Shown here: positions 11,560 through 21,607 of the stretch, piece after piece
Numbering within the stretch: the first letter of the stretch is position 1
Layout of the letters: each line of letters starts with the position of its first letter
DNA from: Bradyrhizobium sp. ORS 285
GTDB lineage: Bacteria > Pseudomonadota > Alphaproteobacteria > Rhizobiales > Xanthobacteraceae
DNA length: 64,000 nucleotides
Reading direction: 5' to 3'
Assembly: GCF_900176205.1 (NCBI RefSeq)
Contig: NZ_LT859959.1
Location: forward strand, 4,113,001-4,177,000
Notes under the pieces: model-generated
Told to the model about the DNA's origin: nothing
What the model saw: only the letters and a program-made list of their open reading frames with translations
The model's database searches: none
Program-made: the position numbers and the translations under genes

Positions 11560-12051
11560 TCAGCCTCGCGACAGACGGCGTTTGATGCGCAGTACGGCGA
11601 GCGCGGCGCGGGCGGCATCGCCGCCCTTGTTCATCTCGGAGACGCGAGCGCGCGCCCAGGCCTGGTCCTCATTATTGACGGTGAGGATGCCGTTGCCGAG
11701 CGGCAGGCCGCGGGCGACCGACAGGTCCATCAGCGCGCGGGAGGATTCCTGCGACACGATCTCGAAATGGATGGTGTCGCCGCGGATCACACAGCCGAGC
11801 GCGATGGCGAGATCGTAAGGCTTGCCGGTCTTCGCGGCCGCATCCAGCGCGATGGCGATCGTCGCCGGGATCTCCAGCGAGCCGGTGACGGTGAGGATGT
11901 CATAGCTCACGCCAGCCGCCTTCAGCTCGGCGATCGCGCCCTCCAGCATTGCGTCCTGAATGTCGTCGTAGAAGCGGGCTTCCACGATCAGCGCGCGAGC
12001 GCCGGTGATGTCGGTCTGGTCTTTCAGCGGCGCGCGCCGTGCGTCTGCCAT
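11560..12051 (-). CDS. ribH: 6,7-dimethyl-8-ribityllumazine synthase
   Basis: Lumazine synthase, the penultimate enzyme of riboflavin synthesis, joins 3,4-dihydroxy-2-butanone 4-phosphate with the ribitylaminouracil. The 163-residue product shows the conserved [11 protein letters not shown] and [15 protein letters not shown] motifs and a [13 protein letters not shown] segment. I choose ATG at 12051; a TTG codon just upstream is in frame but adds only one residue. It lies in the ribD-ribE-ribH-nusB string, separated from ribE by a repeat. Confidence 0.95.
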   Translation of the reverse strand: MADARRAPLKDQTDITGARALIVEARFYDDIQDAMLEGAIAELKAAGVSYDILTVTGSLEIPATIAIALDAAAKTGKPYDLAIALGCVIRGDTIHFEIVSQESSRALMDLSVARGLPLGNGILTVNNEDQAWARARVSEMNKGGDAARAALAVLRIKRRLSRG

Positions 12052-12074
12052 CAATGTAATCCGTTTTTATAAGG

Positions 12075-12231
12075 TGCCTCACCCTGAGGAGCGGCCTCTT
12101 GGCCTGACCTCGAAGGGCCGAGAACGACTAGGGCCTCATGGTTCGAGACGGCGCCTTCGAAGAGCAACGGTGGCTTCCGGCCTCGCAACTGCTCGGCCTG
12201 CTCCGGTGCATGCGCCTCCTCACCATGAGGA
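12075..12231. repeat. Dispersed repeat between ribE and ribH
   Basis: The gap between ribE and ribH is filled by a repeat-like stretch with short palindromes at both ends: CCTCACCCTGAGGAG at the left and CTCCTCACCATGAGGAG at the right. I recall similar CTGAGGAG...CTCACCATGAGG elements in Bradyrhizobium and Rhodopseudomonas. No gene is present. Confidence 0.7.
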
Positions 12232-12272
12232 GTTGGGCCGGCGTTTTAGGCGCCAGCGTCTTTGATTCCAAG

Positions 12273-12881
12273 CTACTTCATTTCCGTGAGGCGCGCCGCG
12301 TAGCGGGCCATCAGGTCGACCTCGATATTGACCTCGCTGCCCTCCTGCCAGGATGACAGCGTGGTCACGCTCAGCGTATGCGGAATGATCAGGACCGAGA
12401 AGGTCAGCTCGTCCACGGTGTTGACCGTGAGCGAGACGCCATCGAGGGTGATCGAGCCCTTGGTGGCGATGAAGCGGGCGAGCTCGCGGGTGGTCTTGAA
12501 CACGAACCGCGCCATGTCAGGCAGGTTCTCACGGCTGACGATGGTCGCGATCCCGTCGACATGGCCGGAGACGATATGGCCACCGAGCTCGTCACCGATC
12601 TTCAGCGCGCGCTCCAGATTGAGCTTGGTGCCGACTCGCCAATGCTTGGCGGTCGTCAGCGCCAAGGTCTCCGCGGCGGCATCGACTTCGAACCAGGTCT
12701 TCCCGTCAGCTGTGCCCGACTGCACAACGGTGAGGCAGACGCCGTTGTTGGCGATCGATGCGCCATCGGCGATCGTCGACTGGTCATAGCCGCAGGCGAT
12801 GCGCAGCCGGTGCAGCTTGCCTTCGGTCCGCGGCGTCAGGCTGACGATCTCGCCGATGTCGGTGACGATGCCGGTGAACAT
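12273..12881 (-). CDS. ribE: Riboflavin synthase, alpha chain
   Basis: Riboflavin synthase dismutates two lumazines to riboflavin. The 202-residue product has the internal duplication of the lumazine-binding fold. Repeat 1 starts [15 protein letters not shown] and carries GVCLTVV. Repeat 2 carries GHIVSGHVDGIATI and DGVSLTVNTV. Its ATG overlaps the ribD stop as TAATG, showing translational coupling. No FMN riboswitch is evident upstream of the cluster. Gene naming (ribE or ribC) varies by organism. Confidence 0.95.
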   Translation of the reverse strand: MFTGIVTDIGEIVSLTPRTEGKLHRLRIACGYDQSTIADGASIANNGVCLTVVQSGTADGKTWFEVDAAAETLALTTAKHWRVGTKLNLERALKIGDELGGHIVSGHVDGIATIVSRENLPDMARFVFKTTRELARFIATKGSITLDGVSLTVNTVDELTFSVLIIPHTLSVTTLSSWQEGSEVNIEVDLMARYAARLTEMK

Positions 12882-14032
12882 TACGCGCGCTCGTAAATCG
12901 TGAGGATGTCGGGATCGAGCGTTTCGCTAGCACGAACGCGATAGGCGGGCGACTGCGTGATTGCGGTCAGCGGCAATGCGTCCAGCGCAGCAATCCCGTC
13001 GGCGCCGATCTCGCCGGGGCCGCGCAAGAGCCAGATTTCATCGACCAGGCCGCTTTGCATGAAAGATGATGCTACGCGGCTGCCGCCTTCGATCATCAGG
13101 CGCGTGATGCCCTTCTCGGCGAGCGCCTTGAGCACGGCGGGCGGCTCCAGCGCCGAGGGCTCGGCCTGCGGCGGTACACGGATCACCTGGGCACCGGCAG
13201 CACCGAGCTTCGTCGCCGCCGCGGGCTCCGCAAGCGCAGACGCGACCATCCAGAGCGGCGTAGTTCGCGCCGATTGCACCAGGCGGCTGGTCATGGGCAG
13301 CCGCAGCATCGGATCCAGCACGACGCGCACCGGCGAGCGGGCCTCCATGCCCGGCAGCCGGCAGGTCAGCAGCGGATCATCGGCGATGGCGGTGCGGACG
13401 CCGATGAGGATCGCGTCGCTCTGGGCCCGCAGCAGATGCACGCGCGTCCGCGCGGGCTCGCCGGTGATCGCCACCGGCTTGTTGCCGGCGGCTGCGATCT
13501 TGTCGTCGGCGGAGACCGCGAGCTTGAGGATCACATGCGGCCGGCCATCGCGGATACGGCGGAAATGCCCGGCATGGTCGCGCTTGGCGTCCGCCGAGCA
13601 CAGGCCGACCTCGACCTGGATGCCGGCGGTTCGGAGCTTGGCATGGCCCTGCCCCGCAACTTCCGGATTGGGATCCTCGATCGCCGAGACGACCCGGGTA
13701 ATACCCGAGGCAATGACTGCGTCGACGCAAGGCGGCGACTTGCCGAAATGCGAGCACGGCTCCAGCGTCACATAGAGCGTGGCGCCCTTGGCCGCCTCGC
13801 CGGCGCGCCGCAGCGCCTCGGGCTCGGCATGCGGCCGTCCGCCCGGCTGGGTCCAGCCGCGGCCGACGATCACGCCGTCCTTGACGACGACAGCGCCCAC
13901 CGCCGGGTTCGGCCAGGTGCGTCCCTGCCCGCGACGGCCGAGCGTCAGCGCCAGCTGCATATAGCGGCGATCGGCGTCCTTCTGCGCCTTCAGCTTCTCG
14001 CCGACCTGATCGACCAGGACCCGGAAGATCAT
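12881..14032 (-). CDS. ribD: Bifunctional pyrimidine deaminase/reductase
   Basis: RibD performs the deamination and reduction steps of riboflavin synthesis. The N-terminal half is a zinc deaminase with HAEPEAL and [11 protein letters not shown]. The C-terminal half (from about residue 165) is the NADPH-dependent reductase, with [14 protein letters not shown] near the end. The 383-residue length is standard. The start ATG at 14032 overlaps the nrdR stop (ATGA), and the stop overlaps ribE, so nrdR-ribD-ribE is a tightly coupled operon. Confidence 0.96.
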   Translation of the reverse strand: MIFRVLVDQVGEKLKAQKDADRRYMQLALTLGRRGQGRTWPNPAVGAVVVKDGVIVGRGWTQPGGRPHAEPEALRRAGEAAKGATLYVTLEPCSHFGKSPPCVDAVIASGITRVVSAIEDPNPEVAGQGHAKLRTAGIQVEVGLCSADAKRDHAGHFRRIRDGRPHVILKLAVSADDKIAAAGNKPVAITGEPARTRVHLLRAQSDAILIGVRTAIADDPLLTCRLPGMEARSPVRVVLDPMLRLPMTSRLVQSARTTPLWMVASALAEPAAATKLGAAGAQVIRVPPQAEPSALEPPAVLKALAEKGITRLMIEGGSRVASSFMQSGLVDEIWLLRGPGEIGADGIAALDALPLTAITQSPAYRVRASETLDPDILTIYERA

Positions 14033-14514
14033 TTGCGGACCGGCGCCAGCCGCGGGGCTTCGTCCTCGGCCGAGAGCTCGCCGAGCACCGCCTCGAAATC
14101 CTTCGCCTCGCGAAAGTTGCGGTAGACCGAAGCGAAGCGGACATAGGCGACGTCGTCGAGATCGCGCAGATGCTCCATCACGATCTCGCCGATCGCCTCC
14201 GAGGACACTTCCGACTCACCACCGCTCTCGAGCTCGCGCACGATCGCCGACACCATCTTTTCGACCCGCTCCGGATCGACCGAGCGCTTGCGCAAGGAAA
14301 TCTGCACCGAGCGCATCAGCTTGTCGCGGTCGAACGGCACGCGGCGGCCGTTGCGCTTGATGACGGTGAGTTCGCGCAGCTGCACCCGCTCGAAGGTCGT
14401 GAAGCGGAAATTGCAGGTGACGCAGACCCGCCGCCGCCGGATCACCGAGGAATCCTCGGTGGGGCGGGAGTCCTTCACCTGCGTATCGAGGCTGTTGCAG
14501 CTCGGGCAGCGCAT
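14029..14514 (-). CDS. nrdR: Transcriptional repressor NrdR
   Basis: NrdR is a zinc-ribbon, ATP-cone repressor of ribonucleotide reductase genes. The 161-residue product carries four zinc cysteines, Cys3, Cys6, Cys31 and Cys34, then the ATP-cone ([20 protein letters not shown]). Its stop overlaps the ribD start. It follows glyA by 13 bp, and glyA-nrdR-ribD is a widespread order. I did not find a clear NrdR box in the window. Confidence 0.96.
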   Translation of the reverse strand: MRCPSCNSLDTQVKDSRPTEDSSVIRRRRVCVTCNFRFTTFERVQLRELTVIKRNGRRVPFDRDKLMRSVQISLRKRSVDPERVEKMVSAIVRELESGGESEVSSEAIGEIVMEHLRDLDDVAYVRFASVYRNFREAKDFEAVLGELSAEDEAPRLAPVRK

Positions 14515-14527
14515 GTCGCCTTAAGCC

Positions 14528-15829
14528 TTACTGATAGATCGGGAACCGGTCGGTCAGCGCCTTCACCTTCTCCTTGACCGCGGCTTCCACCAGCGGCGCG
14601 CTGCCATCCGGGCCTTGTGCGATCGCGTTCAGCACCTCGGCGATCAGGCTGCCGACCTGCTGGAATTCGGCGACGCCAAAACCACGGGTGGTCGCCGCAG
14701 GCGTGCCGAGACGCAGGCCCGAAGTGACGAACGGCTTCTCGGGGTCGAACGGAATGCCGTTCTTGTTGCAGGTGATGCCGGCCCGGACCAGCGCCTTCTC
14801 CGAGACGTTGCCCTTCAGCCCCTTCGGCCGCAGGTCCACCAGCATGAGGTGGTTGTCGGTGCCGCCGGAGACGATGTCGAAGCCCTGCGCACGCAGCGAT
14901 TCCGCCAGCGCCTTCGCATTCTCGACGATGTTCTTCGCGTAAGTCTTGAACTCCGGCCGCAGCGCCTCTGCGAACGCCACCGCCTTGGCTGCGATCACGT
15001 GCATCAACGGGCCGCCCTGCAGGCCAGGGAAGATCGCCGAGTTGAACTTCTTGGTGAACTGCTCGTCATTCCAAAGCATCAGACCGCCGCGCGGACCTCG
15101 CAGCGACTTGTGGGTCGTCGTGGTGGTGATGTGGGCATACGGCACCGGCGAAGCATGCACCCCACCCGCGACTAGGCCCGCGAAGTGGGCCATGTCGACC
15201 AGCAGGTAGGCGCCGACGCTGTCCGCGATCTCGCGGAAGCGCTTGAAGTCCCACGGGCGCGAATAGGCGCTGCCGCCGGCGATGATCAGCTTCGGCTTGA
15301 CCTCTTCGGCCTGCTTGGCCACCGCGTCCATGTCGATCAGGTGGTCGTCGCGGCGGACGGTGTAATGCGCGGCCTTGAACCACTTGCCGGACATGTTGAC
15401 CGGCGAACCGTGGGTCAGATGGCCGCCCGCGGCGAGGTCGAGGCCCATGAAGGTGTCGCCGGGCTGCAAGAGCGCCAGGAACACGGCTTGGTTCATCTGG
15501 CTGCCGGAGTTCGGCTGGACGTTGGCGAAATTGGCGCCGAACAGCTTCTTGGCGCGGTCGATCGCGAGGTTCTCGGCGACATCGACCCATTCGCAGCCGC
15601 CATAATAGCGCGCGCCCGGATAGCCCTCGGCGTACTTGTTGGTCATTACCGACCCCTGGGCCTCCAGGACCGCCCGGCTGACGATGTTTTCGGACGCGAT
15701 CAGCTCGATTTCGTGCCGTTGCCGACCGAGTTCACCCTTGATGGCGGCGGCGATCTCGGGATCGGCCTCGGCCAGGCTGGCGGAGAAGAAGGAATCGACG
15801 GCGGATGCGGGCTTGGCGGAAGCGGTCAT
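14528..15829 (-). CDS. glyA: Serine hydroxymethyltransferase
   Basis: GlyA interconverts serine and glycine with tetrahydrofolate, supplying one-carbon units; it is a cytoplasmic PLP enzyme. The 433-residue product has the PLP lysine Lys241 in [15 protein letters not shown] and the conserved [16 protein letters not shown] and HLTHGSPVN motifs. It heads the glyA-nrdR-ribD-ribE string. The 200 bp upstream of the start hold no other gene and probably contain the promoter; no glycine riboswitch was recognised. Confidence 0.97.
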   Translation of the reverse strand: MTASAKPASAVDSFFSASLAEADPEIAAAIKGELGRQRHEIELIASENIVSRAVLEAQGSVMTNKYAEGYPGARYYGGCEWVDVAENLAIDRAKKLFGANFANVQPNSGSQMNQAVFLALLQPGDTFMGLDLAAGGHLTHGSPVNMSGKWFKAAHYTVRRDDHLIDMDAVAKQAEEVKPKLIIAGGSAYSRPWDFKRFREIADSVGAYLLVDMAHFAGLVAGGVHASPVPYAHITTTTTHKSLRGPRGGLMLWNDEQFTKKFNSAIFPGLQGGPLMHVIAAKAVAFAEALRPEFKTYAKNIVENAKALAESLRAQGFDIVSGGTDNHLMLVDLRPKGLKGNVSEKALVRAGITCNKNGIPFDPEKPFVTSGLRLGTPAATTRGFGVAEFQQVGSLIAEVLNAIAQGPDGSAPLVEAAVKEKVKALTDRFPIYQ

Positions 15830-16032
15830 CGGCGTAATATCTCCACGTCCGCAAGACCTTAGGCGGTCTGCGGTCGGTTCAGTGAAGGCGGTCGGAAAAG
15901 ACCCCTGCCCTTACCATACGGGCGGCGACAGGCCAAGGGACACGGGAAGGGACAGGCAAGCCGTTGAGGGTCGGTCCAAATCTTTATGCCAGATATGGTG
16001 GACGCGTGGCAGGCGGAAGACCCGCCGGCCCC

Positions 16033-16467
16033 TCAGGCGCCGCCGCAGGTATGCGGGTCGTCCGGCATGGTCCAGGCTTCGTTGGTCCTCAGATTGGTGG
16101 TCTCGTAGACCCGGCCGCGGTCGTCGCCCGGTGGACAGTCCTTCGGAATCGACACGAGACATATCCGGACGCGATCGCCGACGTTGGAATGCGCCAGTGC
16201 CGCGCTCCACTCGTACGATACCTGCGTGGTCTTGTTGGTGTACTGCACGAAGCTGCCGCCGTCCTTGGCGGGCTTCGGCTGCCGGGCCGGCAGCCTGTCG
16301 TTCATGCGGGTCGAGATCGACGCGATGGTCCTCTCCGCGCATTCTCCGACCTTGCTCGGATTATCCACCATAACCGGCGCAGCGGCGGCGACGGGCGTTG
16401 CCACATCGGTCGCCGGCGTCTCATTCTGCGAGCAGGTCGCGATCATGAGCAGCGGCACAAATGCCAC
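16033..16467 (-). CDS. Putative secreted or lipoprotein, unknown function
   Basis: About 144 residues from the GTG at 16467; the exact start is uncertain (TTG at 16497 and ATG at 16446 are also in frame). A short hydrophobic stretch, VAFVPLLMIATC, ends at a cysteine and could be a weak lipobox, although Thr at -1 is atypical. The C-terminus has DCPPGDDRGRVYETTNLRT, a tryptophan, PDDPHTCGGA and paired cysteines, a layout I recall from small secreted Bradyrhizobium proteins. A terminator for the preceding genes lies just upstream. Confidence 0.6.
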   Translation of the reverse strand: MAFVPLLMIATCSQNETPATDVATPVAAAAPVMVDNPSKVGECAERTIASISTRMNDRLPARQPKPAKDGGSFVQYTNKTTQVSYEWSAALAHSNVGDRVRICLVSIPKDCPPGDDRGRVYETTNLRTNEAWTMPDDPHTCGGA

Positions 16468-16496
16468 GCGAGACAGCCCAAATACATCGCCCCCCA

Positions 16497-16542
16497 AACA
16501 AAAAACAACCTGCATGAAACCGGATGGTCTCATACAGGTTGT
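16497..16542 (-). terminator. Intrinsic terminator downstream of the two small genes
   Basis: On the minus strand a 13 bp stem with one mismatch (arms 16530-16542 and 16505-16517, arm ACAACCTGTATGA) and a 12-base loop is followed by a run of six T. It lies 50 bp after the stop of the 73-residue gene. It overlaps only the doubtful upstream extension of the lipoprotein gene. Confidence 0.75.
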
Positions 16543-16590
16543 CGGTATCATGAGGCAAGCGCGTGGCGCGAGCAACGCGCGAGGGTCGCA

Positions 16591-16812
16591 TCAAAGTCCG
16601 GTGTAGCCCGCCTTCACCGGATCGACGCGACCATCGAGCTGGCGCAGATAGGTCAGGCCGCACACTGTAAGACGATGCGGATCGCGCTCGCCAGCTTCGA
16701 AAAGCGTCTGTATGTAGGCGCTGACCTTCCGGCGCGCCTCCTCGCTGGCCGCAGCGGTGCGGTTCGCCAGCAGGTCGTACGTATGCATGATGCGATCGAT
16801 GGCGGCTTCCAT
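16591..16812 (-). CDS. Small hypothetical protein
   Basis: 73-residue, helical, charged protein (MEAAIDRIMHTYDLLANRT...). GAGGGG lies about 6 bases before the ATG, a good ribosome site. The end, with LTVCGLTYLRQLDGRVDPV, looks conserved in Bradyrhizobium from memory. It follows the 74-residue gene by 18 bp and both read to the terminator at 16497-16542, so they form a two-gene operon. No function can be assigned. Confidence 0.65.
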   Translation of the reverse strand: MEAAIDRIMHTYDLLANRTAAASEEARRKVSAYIQTLFEAGERDPHRLTVCGLTYLRQLDGRVDPVKAGYTGL

Positions 16813-16830
16813 ATCATCCCCTCTTGATGG

Positions 16831-17055
16831 TCAGGCCGCGTAGGCCATCTCGAACATCGAGATCGCCTTGTTCGCGAGCCTGAGCTTGTTGAATTCTCCG
16901 CGGTGGATCAGCTGCACGATGATGTCGACGAGCCGCTCATCGGGCGTGATCGTCTCCGGCAAGACGCCGGACATGCGCAAATAGTTGGCGGCGATCGCAT
17001 AGGCGTCGGCCACCAACTCCACGTTCATGACCTGCATTCCGCGATCGTGCAGCAT
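16831..17055 (-). CDS. Small hypothetical protein
   Basis: 74 residues, with a helical core reading VADAYAIAANYLRMSGVLPE and EFNKLRLANKAISMFE. I choose ATG at 17055 because GGAGG lies 7 bases upstream; internal ATGs at 17037 and 17028 lack such a site. It is the first gene of a two-gene operon with the 73-residue gene. No signal peptide, membrane segment or known motif. Confidence 0.65.
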   Translation of the reverse strand: MLHDRGMQVMNVELVADAYAIAANYLRMSGVLPETITPDERLVDIIVQLIHRGEFNKLRLANKAISMFEMAYAA

Positions 17056-17147
17056 TGTCCGACCTCCGGCCGAGATAAGCCTCGAAGGCGCGATTGGTTC
17101 CAGTTCGCAACGAAACTTTCTCGCAATGGCGAAGAACGACCGCGAAC

Positions 17148-17177
17148 AAAGAAAAGCGCCGGCACCGCAAGGCGCCG
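17148..17177 (-). terminator. Possible terminator of the MarR-family gene
   Basis: On the minus strand GGCGCC (17171-17176) and GGCGC (near 17155-17160) can pair, followed by TTTTCTTTG. It lies about 85 bp after the regulator's stop. The stem is short, so this is tentative. Confidence 0.4.
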
Positions 17178-17258
17178 ACGCAAGCTGAAACTCATAGGTT
17201 GTCCGGTCTTACGTCTCCGCGAGCAGAGGCCGGATCAACTGAGACGATGTGAGCGCGA

Positions 17259-17771
17259 TCAGAGGCGATACAGGATCTGGTCGGTCCAGAACCGCTCGAG
17301 GCGGTGCAGCGACTTGTTGAGCGTGGAGAACTCCTCGCTCGAAATGCCGCCGACCTGCTCCACGGTCTTGACGTGCTTCTGATACAGCGCATCGACGATG
17401 CGGCGGATCTCCTGGCCCTGCGGCGTCAGGCGGATGCGGACCGAGCGGCGATCGACGCGCGAGCGCTGGTGATCGAGGAAGCCGAGCTCGACCAGCTTCT
17501 TCAAGTTGTAGGAGACGTTGGAGCCGAGATAGTAGCCGCGCGTGCGCAGCTCGCCCGCGGTCAGCTCCTTGTCGCCGATGTTATAGAGCAGCAGCGCCTG
17601 GACCGAGTTGATGTCGGAACGACCGCGGCGGTCGAACTCGTCCTTGATGACGTCGAGCAGACGGCGATGCAGCCGCTCCACCAGAGTCAGGGCTTCCAGA
17701 TAGAGCGACTGGACGGTGCCGCCCTGGCCCGGCGCAGCAGTCTCCACGGCCGTCGCAACGGCTTTCATCAT
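17259..17771 (-). CDS. MarR-family transcriptional regulator, LdtR-like
   Basis: 170-residue winged-helix regulator. Residues 24-45 read SLYLEALTLVERLHRRLLDV, then the DNA-binding region INSVQALLLYNIGDKELTAGE and GYYLGSNVSYNLKKLVELGFL, the wing DRRSVRIRLTPQG and a C-terminal dimer helix. This matches the LdtR group known from Sinorhizobium and Liberibacter, which controls L,D-transpeptidase and osmotic stress genes. No transpeptidase gene is adjacent here. Two ATGs (17771, 17768) follow AGGGGAAG. The subgroup name is from memory. Confidence 0.85.
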   Translation of the reverse strand: MMKAVATAVETAAPGQGGTVQSLYLEALTLVERLHRRLLDVIKDEFDRRGRSDINSVQALLLYNIGDKELTAGELRTRGYYLGSNVSYNLKKLVELGFLDHQRSRVDRRSVRIRLTPQGQEIRRIVDALYQKHVKTVEQVGGISSEEFSTLNKSLHRLERFWTDQILYRL

Positions 17772-18132
17772 GACACTTCCCCTGTCGTCGTTTTTGTCGA
17801 CTTATTCGACGAAACTTTTGTCCCGTCTGATAGAGCGAACTTAAGGGGCGTGCTTTGAAGATCGCCTTAAATAAGAGCATAAAGAGAGAATGAATCGCGG
17901 AGAGTGAATCGTCTTTTAATTCAGTAATTACAGAGGGTTTCGCAAGAGTCCGTTGACGGTCGAGGAGCCATGTTCGCGCTTCGTTTCACCCACCTGTCGC
18001 ATTCCAAAACACGCCTGGGTAGCGCTGCTAAGGTCTCTGTAACAGCTGTGGCAACCGCTCTTAAGGTGTTCGAAACATTACTTGCATCGCGCGGAAAAGA
18101 TTGACGGCGTGCAACGAGTTCCCTGCACCAAC
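17772..18132. other. Upstream region of the LdtR-like gene, no gene seen
   Basis: A 361 bp stretch, more AT-rich than its neighbours, without a convincing gene. It must hold the regulator's promoter. An inverted repeat TTAAGG (17841-17846) with CCTTAA (17865-17870) lies about 70-100 bases before the start, and another TTAAGG occurs near 18061. These could be operator sites, but that is a guess. Confidence 0.4.
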
Positions 18133-18600
18133 CTACGGTGGCCGCTCTCGCGCCGACATCCAGGCCAGCACGAGGTAGGCGGCCAGCATGACCGCCTCGC
18201 CGGCGACGACCAGCAGGTTGCCGCCATAGATGCCCGGGAACATCAGCTCGATCACCGCCATCGACACGACCGTGGTCAGCCACACCACCGCGCCCCATGG
18301 CGTCGCAAGCCACAGGCCGACGGCGGCGACGAGCTCGATCACGGCGAAATAGACCGTCGCGGCCTGCCAGGCCATCGCCTGGTTCTCGAACGCGTCATCC
18401 TCGCCGCCGATGAAACCGGTGACCTGAGCCCAGTGATAGAGCCCCTTCGCGATCGACAGCATCGCCATGACGCGCAGGAACAGCACCAGCCGGCGGGTCC
18501 AGACATTGTCGTCGCCCTCCCGCCGGTCGGATGACATGGCGGCAATCGACATCGCGGCGTTGTCGCGCGCCAGATCCCGCGCCGAGGGAATCTCAGGCAT
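18133..18600 (-). CDS. DUF6163 family membrane protein
   Basis: 155 residues with four predicted membrane segments (about 37-55, 78-97, 103-121 and 126-147), short loops and a charged N-terminus. GLYHWAQVTGFIGG and ELMFPGIYGGNLL are family-like. I place it in DUF6163 by memory; members are rhizobial inner-membrane proteins of unknown role, often near LdtR-type regulators. It is divergent from hemB. Confidence 0.75.
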   Translation of the reverse strand: MPEIPSARDLARDNAAMSIAAMSSDRREGDDNVWTRRLVLFLRVMAMLSIAKGLYHWAQVTGFIGGEDDAFENQAMAWQAATVYFAVIELVAAVGLWLATPWGAVVWLTTVVSMAVIELMFPGIYGGNLLVVAGEAVMLAAYLVLAWMSARERPP

Positions 18601-18730
18601 GGCAGCTCGCGCGGGTCTGGCTCGTCATCGTCGGCAACATCGGGGCTCTCAAGACCAGGAGGATGGCGATTCTTGGCCGGGAATCTCGGCTGGGCTCGCT
18701 GGCCAGATTCTTGGCCGGGCGGCACCGTGA

Positions 18731-19929
<1,199 letters not shown>

Positions 19930-19930
<1 letters not shown>

Positions 19931-19956
19931 GCCGCCAGCACGTCGTGGCGGCTTTG
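19930..19956 (+). terminator. Intrinsic terminator of hemB
   Basis: AGCCGCCA (19930-19937) pairs perfectly with TGGCGGCT (19946-19953), followed by a short TTT run. The stem starts at the last base of the hemB stop codon. Confidence 0.65.
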
Positions 19957-20095
19957 CCTCGGCCGCGGCATTGCCCGTTCGACCTCAAACGATCGCGAGA
20001 TCGCCGAAAATTTGCCGTGGGCGTTGCAAGGATCGCCCCTTGCAAGCGCACGCGTTGTTCCCATGTCCTGGTGGCCAATTCGGGAGGGTAATTCG

Positions 20096-20644
20096 ATGGC
20101 GTATACGAGCCCCGGCAATGGCGGCGGCTGGTCCAGCGGCGGACCTAGCGTGCGGCCGCATGCCTACGATCCCACCCAGCAGCCGGAGCTGTTTCGCGGC
20201 GTACTGACGCGGCGGATGATTGCGTTCCTGATCGATCTGCTGGTGCTGTCGGTCCCGGTGATCCTGGCCGTCATCTTCATCGCGCTGTTCGGCGTGGTCA
20301 CGCTCGGCCTCGGCTGGGCGCTGTTCTGGCTGGTGTCGCCAGCCTCGGTGATCTGGGCCATCGTCTATTACGGCGCCACCATCGGCGGACCGAACTCGGC
20401 CACCATCGGCATGCGCATGATGGATCTGGAGCTGCGCACCTGGTACGGCGCGCCGGGCTATTTTGTGCTCGGTGCCGTGCATGCCGTGTGCTTCTGGATC
20501 TCGGTCTCGGTGCTCTCGCCGTTCGCCCTGCTGATCGGATTGTTCAACGGGCGCCGCCGACTGCTGCATGACTATGTACTCGGCACGGTCGTGATCAACA
20601 CGTCGGTGCGGGCGCAGCTCGGCGAACCCGCCCGCACATGGTGA
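20096..20644 (+). CDS. RDD family membrane protein
   Basis: 182 residues from ATG at 20096, preceded by GGGAGGG. The RDD signature is seen at RRMIAFLIDLLVL, followed by three or four membrane segments, with a GGPNSATIGMRMMDLELR motif between. RDD proteins are small inner-membrane proteins, some linked to ion transport; the role here is unknown. It lies between hemB and the arginyltransferase gene, a conserved alphaproteobacterial order. Confidence 0.85.
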   Translation: MAYTSPGNGGGWSSGGPSVRPHAYDPTQQPELFRGVLTRRMIAFLIDLLVLSVPVILAVIFIALFGVVTLGLGWALFWLVSPASVIWAIVYYGATIGGPNSATIGMRMMDLELRTWYGAPGYFVLGAVHAVCFWISVSVLSPFALLIGLFNGRRRLLHDYVLGTVVINTSVRAQLGEPARTW

Positions 20645-20762
20645 GCCCCTCAGGTGGCGCATCAAAAGCGATTGACCAGCCGCCTTCGGAGCGCAATTCT
20701 GTTCACGATCACCTTCGTAAGTTCGCCTTGCCTAAGTTCGCCCCGGAGGCTGACGACGTTCC

Positions 20763-21539
20763 TTGACCCAGCATTCGCGTGACACCCCGCAATTCTACCT
20801 GACCGCCCCCTCGCCTTGCCCGTATCTGCCCGGGCGGCAGGAGCGCAAGGTGTTCACGCATCTGGTGGGTGACAAGGCGACCGATCTCAACGACCTCCTG
20901 ACCCATGGCGGCTTCCGCCGCAGCCAGTCGATCGCCTATCGTCCCGCCTGCGACCAGTGCCGCGCCTGCGTCTCGGTGCGTGTGATCGCCAATGAGTTCC
21001 GGCCGTCACGAAACTTCCGCAAGGTGCTGGCGCGCAACTCCGATCTGGTCGGAGAGCAGCGCAGCGCGGTGCCAACCTCCGAGCAATATTCGATCTTCCG
21101 CGGCTATCTCGACCAGCGGCACCGCCACGGTGGCATGGCCGACATGACGGTGCTGGACTACGCCATGATGGTGGAGGACAGCCATGTCGAGACGCGAATC
21201 ATCGAGTACCGCAAGCGCAACCTGAGCAATGGTCCAAACGCTCGCGGCGGCGAGCTGATCGCGGTCGCCCTGACCGACGTGCTCAGCGACGGACTGTCGA
21301 TGGTGTACTCTTTTTTCGACCCGTCGGAGACAACGCGCTCGCTCGGCACGTTCATGATCCTCGACCATATCGCGCGGGCGCGGCGCCAGGGGCTGCCTTA
21401 CGTTTATCTCGGCTACTGGATCGAGGGCTCGAAGAAGATGGACTATAAGAGCCGCTATCTGCCGCAACAGCGGTTGGCGGCCGCCGGCTGGCTGCGCGTC
21501 GACGCCGAGGGCGAGACGGCACCCGAGCCGCAGGAGTGA
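20763..21539 (+). CDS. Arginyl-tRNA--protein transferase (ATE/Bpt family)
   Basis: Aminoacyl-tRNA protein transferase that adds an amino acid to N-termini of proteins, marking them for N-degron proteolysis by ClpAP. 258 residues. The N-terminal part has [19 protein letters not shown] and [16 protein letters not shown], the family's cysteine-rich signature. The C-terminal GNAT-like part has [18 protein letters not shown]. The start is TTG at 20763. By family rules it could be the Bpt (leucyl) or ATE (arginyl) form; sequence alone does not settle this. Confidence 0.92.
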   Translation: MTQHSRDTPQFYLTAPSPCPYLPGRQERKVFTHLVGDKATDLNDLLTHGGFRRSQSIAYRPACDQCRACVSVRVIANEFRPSRNFRKVLARNSDLVGEQRSAVPTSEQYSIFRGYLDQRHRHGGMADMTVLDYAMMVEDSHVETRIIEYRKRNLSNGPNARGGELIAVALTDVLSDGLSMVYSFFDPSETTRSLGTFMILDHIARARRQGLPYVYLGYWIEGSKKMDYKSRYLPQQRLAAAGWLRVDAEGETAPEPQE

Positions 21540-21607
21540 ATTGGGCGACTCGCGAAGAGGCAGTGGCGAGGAGAGCTTCCTGAGTCCCTATTCGTTACTG
21601 CCTGTCC

